The translations under genes were made by a program, and so were the position numbers. Of a stretch of 45,538 nt of DNA, positions 7,400 through 15,522 are shown in pieces. The DNA comes from Candidatus Faecalibacterium faecigallinarum. GTDB taxonomy: Bacteria; Bacillota; Clostridia; Oscillospirales; Ruminococcaceae. The stretch's first letter is position 1; every line of letters starts with the position of its first letter. The notes under the pieces were generated by a model that had not been told where the DNA came from, did no database searches, and saw only the letters and a program-made list of their open reading frames with translations. The stretch is taken from positions 1 to 45,538 of the forward strand of contig DWWN01000052.1 of the NCBI GenBank assembly GCA_019119685.1, in the 5' to 3' direction.

Positions 7400-8155
7400 A
7401 TGTCGGGTATTGCGGGAACCATTTACGAGATGCTCAAAGAGAGCAGATACACGGTCGTGCTGAGCGGGCGGGCCATGTTGGAGGAGAGCGGCTATCCGGT
7501 CGTCAGGGACGGGGGAGAGTCCTATGCCATTGAGGAAAAGTATGGGTACTCCGCCGAGGAGATCTTTTCCAGCTCCTTTTTTTCTACCCGGAAGCAGCAG
7601 TTTTATGATTTTTATCGGAATGAACTCCTCCAGGCGGTGGACATACCGCCGGGAAAGGGGTATTATGAAATGGCCAGGCTGGAGGAGTCAGGCATCTTTC
7701 AGACCATCATAACAAGGAGGCTGTTCCACCTTCCAAGCAGGGCGGGATGCAGGAATGTCATAGAGCTTCACGGAAGCATTTTCAGGAACTACTGTCCCCA
7801 CTGCGGGCGGGAGTATCCGATAGAGTACATAAGGAACACCGACAAGATTCCGCTGTGCCAGTCATGCGGGCAGGCGGTGCGGCCGGATGTCATTCTTTTC
7901 GGGGAGATGGTGGACAACCAGGTGATCACCCGGGCCGCCACCGAGATGCAGAAGGCGGATGTGCTCCTCGTTCTGGGGACGAACCTGAAATCCTTCCTGT
8001 GCAGCCAGCTTACCGGCTACTATGAAGGGGATAAACTGATTGTCATAGACGAAGAAGACCACTTCTCCAATAAGGACGCGGACATCTTCTGGCAGAGCCG
8101 GGTGGATGACGCACTGGGGGAAATCATTATAGAAATGGAGAGAGACAATGAGTAA
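7400..8155 (+). CDS. Divergent Sir2-family (sirtuin) protein
   Basis: A 251-residue Sir2-fold protein. Kept features are the catalytic histidine (ELHGS, His124), four zinc cysteines in two pairs (Cys132/135 and Cys153/156) and the VRPDVILFGE motif. Lost features: the NAD-binding GAGxS motif reads SGRAM (residues 22-26), and the TQNIDxLHxxAG motif reads TRRLFHLPSRAG (105-116), so the conserved Gln, Asn, Asp and following His are replaced. Those residues hold NAD in active sirtuins, so ordinary lysine deacetylation is doubtful. It may have another activity or a binding role. It begins after a strong AGAAGGAGG site and overlaps gltX by eight bases, so the two genes are probably co-expressed. No in-frame damage is seen, so it is not called a pseudogene. 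Confidence 0.82.
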   Translation: MSGIAGTIYEMLKESRYTVVLSGRAMLEESGYPVVRDGGESYAIEEKYGYSAEEIFSSSFFSTRKQQFYDFYRNELLQAVDIPPGKGYYEMARLEESGIFQTIITRRLFHLPSRAGCRNVIELHGSIFRNYCPHCGREYPIEYIRNTDKIPLCQSCGQAVRPDVILFGEMVDNQVITRAATEMQKADVLLVLGTNLKSFLCSQLTGYYEGDKLIVIDEEDHFSNKDADIFWQSRVDDALGEIIIEMERDNE

Positions 8156-9632
8156 AGTAAGAACAAGATTTGCACCAAGCCCCACAGGCAGGATGCATGT
8201 GGGCAATCTGAGAACTGCGCTGTACGCGTATCTGATCGCGAAACATGAGGGAGGAGATTTCATCCTCCGCATTGAAGATACAGATCAGGAGCGGTTCATG
8301 GAAGGGGCGCTGGAGATCATATACAGAACACTGGAGAAGACAGGACTTGTCCACGACGAGGGACCGGACAAGGACGGGGGCGTGGGCCCTTATGTCCAGA
8401 GTGAGAGAAATGCGACCGGCGTCTATCTGAAGTATGCGAAACAGCTCATCGAGCAGGGGGACGCCTACTACTGCTTCTGTGACAAGGAGAGACTGGAGTC
8501 TCTGCGCAGCAAGGTGTCTGAGACGGGAACAGAGATCGTGGTCTATGACAAGCACTGCCTCCATCTGAGCAAAGAGGAGATCGAGGCAAATCTGGCGGCC
8601 GGGAAGCCTTACGTGATCCGAATCAACATGCCGACAGAGGGGACTACCACTTTCCACGATGAGATCTACGGGGATATCACCGTACCCAACGAGGAGCTGG
8701 ACGACATGATCCTGATCAAGTCCGACGGATATCCCACCTACAACTTTGCCAACGTGGTGGACGACCACCTGATGGGGATCACCCACGTGATCCGCGGCAG
8801 CGAATACCTGTCCTCCACCCCCAAATATAACCTGCTGTACGAGGCGTTCGGCTGGGAGATCCCCGCCTATATCCACTGCCCCCCGGTGATGAAGGACGCC
8901 CAGAACAAGCTCTCCAAGCGCAACGGCGACGCCAGCTACCAGGACCTGATCGCCAAGGGCTGCCTGCCCCAGGCCATCCTGAACTATATCTGCCTGCTGG
9001 GCTGGAGCCCGAAGGGCGAGTACGCCGAGCAGGAGATCTTCTCCCTGCCCGAGCTGGTCAAGATCTGGGACCCCGCAGGCATCTCCAAGTCCCCGGCCAT
9101 CTTCGACCCGCTCAAGCTGCGGGCCATCAACGCCGAGTATATCCGCCGGCTCAGCCCCGAGGAGTTCCGCCAGAAGGCCGACCCCTGGATCGACAGCGCT
9201 GTCCACTGCTCCATCAATAAGGAGCTGCTGTGCGCCAACCTCCAGCCCCGGTGCGAGATGCTCAGCGACATCCCGCCCCAGATCGACTTCTTTGACGCTC
9301 TGCCCGACTATGACCTGAGCCTTTACACCAACAAAAAGCAAAAGACCACCCCCGCCTCCGCCCTGGAGGCCCTGACCGCCTTGGAGCTGCTGCTCTCGGA
9401 CGAGGGCACCGACTACAGCGACCGGGACGGCCTGTTCGACGCCTGCAAGGCCCTGGCCGAGCGGATGGAGCACAAGAACGGCTGGCTGCTCTACCCGCTG
9501 GGCATCGCCCTGTCGGGCAAGCAGCGCACCCCCGGCGGCGGCGTGGACCTTGCCTGCATGATGGGCCGGGACAAGACCGTCGAGCGGCTGCACACCGCCA
9601 TCGACCGGCTGCGCGCCGCGGTGCAGGAATAA
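8148..9632 (+). CDS. gltX: Glutamyl-tRNA synthetase (mosaic gene across the composition junction)
   Basis: A class I synthetase that charges tRNA-Glu, and in many Firmicutes also tRNA-Gln for later amidation. The 494 residues contain the HIGH-type motif HVGN (residues 17-20), the KMSKS-type KLSKR near residue 250, and the C-terminal helical anticodon-binding region; the length is normal. The gene is compositionally mosaic. Codons up to about 8.6 kb use AGA/AGG, ACA and GGA like the genes to the left. From about 8.8 kb they are nearly all GC-ending with CGC/CGG arginine, like the genes to the right. The protein stays in frame through the change, which lies in the highly conserved SDGYPTYNFANVVDDHL region. 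It is either an assembly chimera or a recombinant gene. Confidence 0.93.
   Translation: MSKVRTRFAPSPTGRMHVGNLRTALYAYLIAKHEGGDFILRIEDTDQERFMEGALEIIYRTLEKTGLVHDEGPDKDGGVGPYVQSERNATGVYLKYAKQLIEQGDAYYCFCDKERLESLRSKVSETGTEIVVYDKHCLHLSKEEIEANLAAGKPYVIRINMPTEGTTTFHDEIYGDITVPNEELDDMILIKSDGYPTYNFANVVDDHLMGITHVIRGSEYLSSTPKYNLLYEAFGWEIPAYIHCPPVMKDAQNKLSKRNGDASYQDLIAKGCLPQAILNYICLLGWSPKGEYAEQEIFSLPELVKIWDPAGISKSPAIFDPLKLRAINAEYIRRLSPEEFRQKADPWIDSAVHCSINKELLCANLQPRCEMLSDIPPQIDFFDALPDYDLSLYTNKKQKTTPASALEALTALELLLSDEGTDYSDRDGLFDACKALAERMEHKNGWLLYPLGIALSGKQRTPGGGVDLACMMGRDKTVERLHTAIDRLRAAVQE
8625..8830. other. Composition and codon-usage junction inside gltX
   Basis: Left of this interval arginine is often AGA/AGG and third positions are mixed; right of it third positions are almost all G or C and arginine is CGC/CGG. 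The last AGA in gltX is near 8490 and the last A-ending glycine codon near 8727. The change is permanent for the rest of the window except for the AT-rich island near 37 kb. Exact breakpoint cannot be fixed by eye because the encoded protein is strongly conserved here. Confidence 0.8.
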
Positions 9633-9662
9633 CGGCATAACCCGCCCAAAATACCAAAAAAG

Positions 9663-9704
9663 GACCCCTGTACGGCCAAAAAACGGCCGTGCAGGGGTCT
9701 TTTG
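9663..9704 (+). terminator. Intrinsic terminator after gltX
   Basis: GACCCCTGTACGGCC pairs with GGCCGTGCAGGGGTC with a single T/G position in the stem, around a short A-rich loop, followed by TTTTGTTC. Confidence 0.9.
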
Positions 9705-9828
9705 TTCTTCTTTTGCCTGTTTGGGTCGTTCCTGCTTTCTGCGGCAAAAAGCGCGGCCGGCCCCTGCTACAGTATATGCACAGGCCGGGCCGGGCATGAC
9801 AGCAATTTTACCGACAGGGGGCAGACAT

Positions 9829-12120
9829 ATGGAAAAGAGTTTTGTGGGGTTTGGGCCGGGCAGCAGCGCGCTGCCGGTGCGCAGCCAGGACGGGGTGCAG
9901 TCCCTCATCCGCCGCGGGCGGGGCAGGGCGGCGCTGCGCCAGCTCTATGGGCTGGCGGCGGGCCTTGCCGCCGGGTGGGCGGTGCTGTACGGACAGCTGT
10001 ATCCCTTTGGGCTGGGCCTGGTGCTGGGCCTGGGGGAGGACTGCTTTGCCGCCTGCGGGGCGGGGGCGGTGCTGGCTTTGCTGCTGCGGGGGCAGGGGGT
10101 GCGCACCGTCTGCCTGATCTGCGCCATTGGGGGCGCGGTGGTGGCCCGGTGGCTGTGGCCCCGGAAGTACCTGCCGGCGGCCCTGGCCGGGTGCGTCCTG
10201 CTGCTGGGCAGCGCCTACTGCTTCAAAGCCTACATCGGCGGGGACGGGCTGCTGTTTTCGGGGGCGGACGCGGTGCTGGCCGCCGGCATGGGGTACGTGC
10301 TCCGCCGCTCGCCCGCCGAAAAGGAAGGAGCTGGGCGGCTGGTGCTGGTCCTGTGCGGGGCGGCGGCCCTGGGCGGCCTCTGGGCAGGGCAGATCAGTCT
10401 GGGGCTGGCCGCCGCCGTGGCCTATACGCTGGCGCTGGCCTGCCGGGGCAAACTGCAGCCCGCCCTCAGCGGGGCGGCTGTGGCCGCGGCCGGGCTGTGC
10501 TGCGCCGACCCTGCCCTGGCCTGCAGCGGGGTAGGGGTCTGCTGCGGGGCGGCCCTAGGGCTGCTGGCCCAGGGGGACAAGCTGGTCTGCATCGCCTTTT
10601 ATGTGGGCGGCGCGCTGACGGGGGTGCTGGCGGTCCAGCCGCCCGGAGCCGCCTTCGGACATTTGGCGGCGCTTGGGATCGGGGCGGGGGCCTGCCTGCT
10701 GCTCCCGCGGCGTTTGCTGCTGCGGGACCCCAGCCTGGAACACGACCCCGCCGAGGGGGCCCAGCGGCCCCAGCTCTCGGCGGCGGCCACCCGCCTGAAC
10801 GCGGCGGCCGAGAGCCTGTCCAGCCTGGCCGACACCGTCAACCGGGTGTATGAGGGGCTGCCCCACCGCCAGGAGGGCTGGCGCTGGGTGATCGACGCGG
10901 CCCACGACGGGCTGTGCGCCAACTGCGGCCGTCAGGAAGCCTGCTGGAAGGAGGAATACGCCGTCACCATGGAGGGCTTTGAGGCCCTGCGGCCGATCTT
11001 GGAAGAAAAACAGCAGCTGGAAGCCCAGGACCTGCCGGGGCAGCTGTCCCGCTGCATCCATCCGGCGGCGCTGTCGGGGGCGGTGACACGCGCCTTCGCC
11101 CTGTACAAGAGCCGGCAGGAGGCGCGCGTCCACGCCGAGGCCATGCGCACCGCCCTGACCGAGCAGTACAGCGCGGTGGCCCAGGCCCTCAGCGCGCTGG
11201 GGGATCAAATCGGCAGCCCCGGCAGCCCCGAGCCGTATAAATCGGGGCGGGTGGCGGCCTTTTTCTCCTCGCTGGGGATGCCGCCGCTGGAATGCGCCGT
11301 CACCCTGGACGACCTGGGCCGGACCCGGGCGGCTGTCACCCTGCCCCGGGCGCGGTTCAGCCAGGGGGAACTCTCGGCCCTGGCAGGGGAGGTGGGCAGG
11401 CTGTGCCGCCGCAGCTTCGACACGCCCCAGAAGCTGAGCTGCAAAGGAGTGACCACCCTGCTGTTCACCGAAAAGCCGCTGCTGCGGGCCCTCTTTGGGT
11501 GGGCCGGCGCAGCCGCGAAAGGGGATGTGTCGGGGGATGCGGTCCAGCAGTTCTGCAGCCCCACCGCCGCCCAGATGATCCTCTGCGACGGGATGGGCAC
11601 CGGACGGCCCGCCGCCGTGGACGGCAACCTGGCCGCCGACCTGACCGGCCGCCTGCTGCGGGCGGGCTTTGCCGCCGAGCTGGCCGCCCGGCTGGTGAAC
11701 GTGGCCCTGGCCCTCAAGAGCGAGGACGAGGGCGGCGCCACCCTGGACCTTTTGAGCGTGGACCTGTACACCGGCACGGCCCGCATCTTCAAGGCGGGGG
11801 CGGCCCCCGGCTTCATCGTCCATGAGGGGCACGCCCGGACGGTGGGGGAAGCCGGCCTGCCCATGGGGGTGCTGGGCGGCGTCAGCGGCCAGAGCAAGAT
11901 GGTGCGGTTGGACGCGGGAGACCTGGCCGTCCTGGTGTCGGACGGGCTGCTGGTGGACGGCCCCGGCTGGGTCCTCAAACAGCTGGAGCTTTCAGCCGCC
12001 GGGACGGACAGCCCCGAGCAGATCGCCCAGGAACTGGTGGAGACGGCCCGCGCCCGGGCCAGCCAGTCGGGCCGCCCCGACGACATCACCGCCGCCGTCC
12101 TCCGCCTGGAACGCTGCTGA
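9829..12120 (+). CDS. spoIIE: Stage II sporulation protein E-like serine phosphatase
   Basis: SpoIIE is a membrane PP2C-type phosphatase that dephosphorylates SpoIIAA and so frees sigma-F in the forespore. This 763-residue protein has the expected layout: a hydrophobic N-terminal third with many membrane segments (about residues 35-290), a central region with a Cys cluster (CANCGRQEACW), and a C-terminal PP2C/SpoIIE domain with LCDGMGTGRPA, the LVSDGLLVDGPG motif and a final DDITAAVLRL, carrying the metal-binding aspartates. In-frame starts at 9721 (TTG) and 9796 exist, but ATG 9829 has AGGGGG at a good distance. It is the first gene lying wholly within the high-GC half, and it suggests a spore-forming ancestry. 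Confidence 0.88.
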   Translation: MEKSFVGFGPGSSALPVRSQDGVQSLIRRGRGRAALRQLYGLAAGLAAGWAVLYGQLYPFGLGLVLGLGEDCFAACGAGAVLALLLRGQGVRTVCLICAIGGAVVARWLWPRKYLPAALAGCVLLLGSAYCFKAYIGGDGLLFSGADAVLAAGMGYVLRRSPAEKEGAGRLVLVLCGAAALGGLWAGQISLGLAAAVAYTLALACRGKLQPALSGAAVAAAGLCCADPALACSGVGVCCGAALGLLAQGDKLVCIAFYVGGALTGVLAVQPPGAAFGHLAALGIGAGACLLLPRRLLLRDPSLEHDPAEGAQRPQLSAAATRLNAAAESLSSLADTVNRVYEGLPHRQEGWRWVIDAAHDGLCANCGRQEACWKEEYAVTMEGFEALRPILEEKQQLEAQDLPGQLSRCIHPAALSGAVTRAFALYKSRQEARVHAEAMRTALTEQYSAVAQALSALGDQIGSPGSPEPYKSGRVAAFFSSLGMPPLECAVTLDDLGRTRAAVTLPRARFSQGELSALAGEVGRLCRRSFDTPQKLSCKGVTTLLFTEKPLLRALFGWAGAAAKGDVSGDAVQQFCSPTAAQMILCDGMGTGRPAAVDGNLAADLTGRLLRAGFAAELAARLVNVALALKSEDEGGATLDLLSVDLYTGTARIFKAGAAPGFIVHEGHARTVGEAGLPMGVLGGVSGQSKMVRLDAGDLAVLVSDGLLVDGPGWVLKQLELSAAGTDSPEQIAQELVETARARASQSGRPDDITAAVLRLERC

Positions 12121-12142
12121 GATTGCCCGGGAAATGGGAAAC

Positions 12143-12176
12143 AAAAAGGCCTGCCGTTTTCTCGCGGCAGGCTTTT
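12143..12176. terminator. Probably bidirectional terminator between spoIIE and a small minus-strand gene
   Basis: GCCTGCCG (12149-12156) pairs with CGGCAGGC (12165-12172), with TTTTG on the plus side and AAAAA before the stem, giving a T-run on the minus strand. It can serve both convergent genes. Confidence 0.82.
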
Positions 12177-12200
12177 GTCGATTTTCAGGTCAGGGACGGC

Positions 12201-12335
12201 TTACTGCGCGTCGCTTTCGCCGCCATAGATGCGGATATAGTGGGGAGCGTTTTTGGCCTGACAGAACAGCAGCAGGGCCGTGGCGGCGACGGCGAGGGTG
12301 GTGAGGGCGACGAGCATCGCTTTGAGAACTTTCAT
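12201..12335 (-). CDS. Small single-pass membrane protein, 44 residues
   Basis: From ATG at 12335 the frame encodes 44 residues: a short basic start (MKVLKAM), one hydrophobic segment of about 20 residues (LVALTTLAVAATALLLFC) and a short polar tail with HYIRIYGGESDAQ. The start has a near-perfect ribosome-binding site (TAGGAGGT eight bases upstream), and a good promoter lies upstream, so it is probably expressed. A longer in-frame reading from 12458 lacks such a site. No family was recognised. The role is unknown; small anchored peptides of this type often bind a partner membrane protein. Confidence 0.62.
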   Translation of the reverse strand: MKVLKAMLVALTTLAVAATALLLFCQAKNAPHYIRIYGGESDAQ

Positions 12336-12424
12336 GTCTGGACCTCCTACGATCAAGATGCAGAAAAGGGCGGGCGGCGGCAGAAAACGCCCGCCGGCGT
12401 TCCGTTCGGAACAGATTTTACTAT

Positions 12425-12453
12425 AGTATAACATATTCGGCGGCGGATAGCAA
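12425..12453 (-). promoter_or_regulatory. Promoter for the small membrane protein
   Basis: On the minus strand, TTGCTA (12453-12448) and TATACT (12430-12425) are separated by exactly 17 bases. The small-gene start is about 90 bases downstream. Confidence 0.65.
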
Positions 12454-12544
12454 ACCACAGGGCAGGGGAAAGGGAGGATGCGGGATTTTGTTAAAACTAA
12501 CCCTTATTTTTTTCTTTTTCAATCAATTTTTAGCCTGTTGGGCG

Positions 12545-12572
12545 TTGACTTAAAGCCGGGAAATGATACAAT
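12545..12572 (+). promoter_or_regulatory. Promoter of the rnf operon
   Basis: TTGACT (12545-12550) and TACAAT (12567-12572) have a 16-base spacer. A leader of about 90 bases follows before rnfC; it holds a small hairpin (GCCCTT 12609-12614 with AAGGGC 12623-12628) of unknown role. The 334-base gap between the small minus-strand gene and rnfC otherwise holds the opposite promoter and a T-rich tract, and no other gene was seen there. Confidence 0.7.
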
Positions 12573-12669
12573 AAATATATCAGCAAGAAGCTGCCATGGG
12601 GATGCTGTGCCCTTTTGCGGGCAAGGGCGCCTCCGCGGCAAGAAAGCAGAATGGGGGATTGTATAGTTC

Positions 12670-13992
12670 ATGTTGAACAAGCTGAAACGTGCGGCGCTTG
12701 GCGCACATACGCCGCATGACAAAGCGACCGCTGCCAGCAAGCCCGTCCAGATGCCTCTGCCCAAGCAGGTGCGCATCCTGATGAGCCAGCACATCGGCGC
12801 CCCGGCGAAAGCCACGGTCAAAAAGGGCGACGAGGTGTGCGTTGGCACGCTGATCGGTGAGGCCGGCGGCTTTGTGTCGGCTAACATCCACTCCAGCGTG
12901 TCGGGCAAGGTGACGGCCGTCGAGCCGTTCCGTCTGGCCAACGGCAAGCTGTGCGACTCGGTCGTCATCGAGACCGACGGCAAGCAGACGGTGGACCCGT
13001 CCGTCCAGCCGCCCGTCGTGACCGACAAGGCCAGCTTCCTGGCCGCCGTGCGCGCCTGCGGCCTGGTGGGCCTGGGCGGCGCAGGGTTCCCCACCGACGT
13101 CAAGCTGCAGCCCAAGAGCCCGGTGGACACCCTGCTGATCAACGCCTCTGAGAGCGAAGTCTGGATCACCAGCGACACCCAGGAGATGCTGACCAGCGCC
13201 GACTCCATCGTGCGGGGCATCCAGGCGGTGCTCCAGTACACCGGCATCCCGCGCTGCATCATCGGCATTGAAAAGAACAAGCCCGAGTGCATCGACCTTT
13301 TGTGCCAAAAGACCAGCGGCATCGCCAACATCGACGTCAAGCCCCTGCCCAGTGTGTACGGCACCGGCGCAGAGCTGATCCTGATCGAGAAGTGCCTGGG
13401 CCGTGAAGTGCCCCACGGCGGCCTGCCCGCCGACGCCGGCGCCATCGTCATGAACGTGACCTCGGTGAGTATGCTGGGCAAGTACCTGGCCACCGGTATG
13501 CCGGTGGTGGAGCGGACCATCACCGTGGACGGCGACGCCTGCGCCAAGCCCCAGAACCTGATCGTCCCGGTGGGCGCCTCCTACCAGGATGTGATCGACG
13601 CGGCCGGCGTCAAGCCGGACGTCACCCTGGGCAAGGTGGTCGCCGGCGGCGGCATGATGGGCTGCGCGGTGGAAGACCTGAGCTACCCCACCACCAAGAC
13701 TTCCGACGGCCTGATCCTGCTGAGCGAGGCCAGCGCGGCCCAGCCTGCCGCTGAGCCCTGCATCCGCTGCGGCCGCTGCATCGAGTACTGCCCCATGGGC
13801 CTGGCCCCGGTGGAGGTCAACGCCGCTTACGCCGCCCGCGATGTCCAGGAGCTGGGCAAGCTGCACGTGGACTACTGCTTCAACTGCGGCTCGTGCTCCT
13901 TTGTCTGCCCGGCCAAGCGCCCCTGCACCCAGATGATGAGCCTGGCCAAGGCATACTACCTGAATGAGATCAAAAAAGGAGGCAATAAGTAA
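12670..13992 (+). CDS. rnfC: Rnf complex subunit C (NADH-binding, FeS)
   Basis: RnfC is the peripheral subunit that takes electrons to or from NAD in the ferredoxin:NAD oxidoreductase, which pumps Na+ or H+. The 440 residues show an N-terminal lipoyl-like/SLBB-type region, the nucleotide-binding glycine loop GLVGLGGAGFPTDVKL, and two 4Fe-4S motifs, CIRCGRCIEYCP and CFNCGSCSFVCP. The usual ECEPYIT element after the loop reads SESEVWITSD here, losing the cysteine and proline. First gene of a six-gene operon in the clostridial order C-D-G-E-A-B. The start ATG 12670 has a GGGGGA site at short distance. It ends two bases before rnfD. Confidence 0.95.
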   Translation: MLNKLKRAALGAHTPHDKATAASKPVQMPLPKQVRILMSQHIGAPAKATVKKGDEVCVGTLIGEAGGFVSANIHSSVSGKVTAVEPFRLANGKLCDSVVIETDGKQTVDPSVQPPVVTDKASFLAAVRACGLVGLGGAGFPTDVKLQPKSPVDTLLINASESEVWITSDTQEMLTSADSIVRGIQAVLQYTGIPRCIIGIEKNKPECIDLLCQKTSGIANIDVKPLPSVYGTGAELILIEKCLGREVPHGGLPADAGAIVMNVTSVSMLGKYLATGMPVVERTITVDGDACAKPQNLIVPVGASYQDVIDAAGVKPDVTLGKVVAGGGMMGCAVEDLSYPTTKTSDGLILLSEASAAQPAAEPCIRCGRCIEYCPMGLAPVEVNAAYAARDVQELGKLHVDYCFNCGSCSFVCPAKRPCTQMMSLAKAYYLNEIKKGGNK

Positions 13993-13994
13993 AA

Positions 13995-14957
13995 ATGGAT
14001 ACAAAGCTTATTGTTTCGGCCTCCCCCCATGTCCGCTCGGATGAGTCTACCCGGGGCCTGATGGCCAACGTCATCGTGGCTCTGTGCCCCAGCGTGGTGG
14101 CTTCGGCGGTCATCTTCGGGATGCGCGCGCTGCTGGTCACCGCCTTCTCGGTGGTGGTCTGCGTGGCGCTGGAGTGGCTGTACTGCAAGCTGCTCAAACG
14201 GCCCAACCCCATCGGCGACCTGTCCGCCGTGGTCACCGGCATCATCCTGGCCATGAACGTCCCTGTCGGGATGCCTCTGGGCCAGATAGCGGTGGGCTGC
14301 GTGGCGGCCATCATCGTCACCAAGCAGCTGTTCGGCGGCATCGGCATGAACTTTGCCAACCCCGCGCTGGTGGGCCGCATCGTCCTGTTCATCAGCTTTG
14401 CCTCCGAGATGAACGCCTGGGTCTACCCCGACGCGGCGGTGGACCAGCTGGCCAGCGCCACCCCCCTGCAGGTGGCTGACCCCAGCCGTCTGAACCTGTT
14501 CGACCTGTTCATGGGCATCCACGGCGGCGTCCTGGGCGAGACCTGCGCCCTGGCCATCCTGCTGGGCTTTGTCTATCTGGTCGTCACCAAGACCATCAGC
14601 CCCGCCATTCCCCTGAGCTATGTGGGCAGCATGTTCGTCTTTTACCTGATCGCCACCCAGAGCCTGCACGAGAGCCTCGTGGAAGTGCTGAGCGGCGGCC
14701 TGCTGTTCGGCGCCGTCTTTATGGCCACCGATTACGTCACCAGCCCCTTTACCCTGAAGGGCAAGCTGCTCTACGGCATCTGCCTGGGCCTGGTCACCTT
14801 TGCCATCCGCTACTGGGGCAGCTACACCGAGGGCGTGTCCTTCGCGCTGCTGTTCATGAACCTGTGGGTGCCCTTCATCAATGACGTCACCCGCCAGGTC
14901 CCGTACGGCTATGTCAAGCCGGCCAAGAAGGCAGGAAAGGAGGGCGCTTCCAAATGA
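13995..14957 (+). CDS. rnfD: Rnf complex subunit D (membrane flavoprotein)
   Basis: A 320-residue integral membrane subunit with about eight to ten hydrophobic segments. RnfD carries FMN covalently bound to a threonine; the motif FMATDYVTSPFT near residue 245 matches the attachment region. It forms part of the ion-translocating core. GGAGG lies within the last codons of rnfC, giving spacing of about 12 to ATG 13995, and the gene ends by overlapping rnfG (ATGA, 14954-14957). Confidence 0.95.
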   Translation: MDTKLIVSASPHVRSDESTRGLMANVIVALCPSVVASAVIFGMRALLVTAFSVVVCVALEWLYCKLLKRPNPIGDLSAVVTGIILAMNVPVGMPLGQIAVGCVAAIIVTKQLFGGIGMNFANPALVGRIVLFISFASEMNAWVYPDAAVDQLASATPLQVADPSRLNLFDLFMGIHGGVLGETCALAILLGFVYLVVTKTISPAIPLSYVGSMFVFYLIATQSLHESLVEVLSGGLLFGAVFMATDYVTSPFTLKGKLLYGICLGLVTFAIRYWGSYTEGVSFALLFMNLWVPFINDVTRQVPYGYVKPAKKAGKEGASK

Positions 14958-15502
14958 CGAAATCTTCTAACTGGGAGAGCACCATCAAGCCCATCCTGGT
15001 GCTGACGGTCAGCTCCCTGGTGGCCAGCCTCCTGCTGGCCCTGGTCAACTCTGTCACCGCCCCTGTCATCGAGGCCAACCAGAAGGCCGCCACCCTGGTG
15101 GCCTATGTGGAGGTGCTGCCCTCCGTCTCGGACGCCACTGAGCTGGAGGAAGTCACCGACTACACCACCGCCGGCATCACCGGCGCGGTCCGCGCGCCCG
15201 ACGGCTCCATCGCCATCCAGGCCTCCGAGAGCGGCTACAACGGCGGCATGGTCAACGTCATCCTGGGCTTTGACACCACCGGCACCATGACCGGCATCCA
15301 TGTGGACGCTTCGAGCCAGACCAGCGGCATCGGCACCAACGTGGCCCTGCCCGACTACCTGGCGCAGTTCGACGGCCTGACCGCCGACGCCAACATCGCC
15401 AAGGGCCAGGGCTATGACGCCGTGACCGGCGCGACCTACTCCACCGACGCCCTCTTTGCCGCCATCAACGACTGCATCAACTGCTACAACGAGCTCGCAT
15501 AA
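14954..15502 (+). CDS. rnfG: Rnf complex subunit G (covalent FMN)
   Basis: A 182-residue protein with one N-terminal membrane anchor (about residues 12-32) and an extracytoplasmic FMN-binding domain. The covalent flavin motif is VTGATYST near the C-terminus, where the second Thr binds FMN by a phosphoester. The gene overlaps rnfD by four bases and is 20 bases from rnfE, which has its own AAAGGAGG site. Confidence 0.94.
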   Translation: MTKSSNWESTIKPILVLTVSSLVASLLLALVNSVTAPVIEANQKAATLVAYVEVLPSVSDATELEEVTDYTTAGITGAVRAPDGSIAIQASESGYNGGMVNVILGFDTTGTMTGIHVDASSQTSGIGTNVALPDYLAQFDGLTADANIAKGQGYDAVTGATYSTDALFAAINDCINCYNELA

Positions 15503-15522
15503 AAGGAGGCTGCATCAATACA

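Noticed and set aside
12573-12669. Riboswitch in the rnf leader
   Set aside because: Only one small hairpin is visible and no known riboswitch core was recognised.
12580-14004. Long minus-strand frame opposite rnfC
   Set aside because: It also crosses the rnf promoter and leader; composition is that of a shadow frame.
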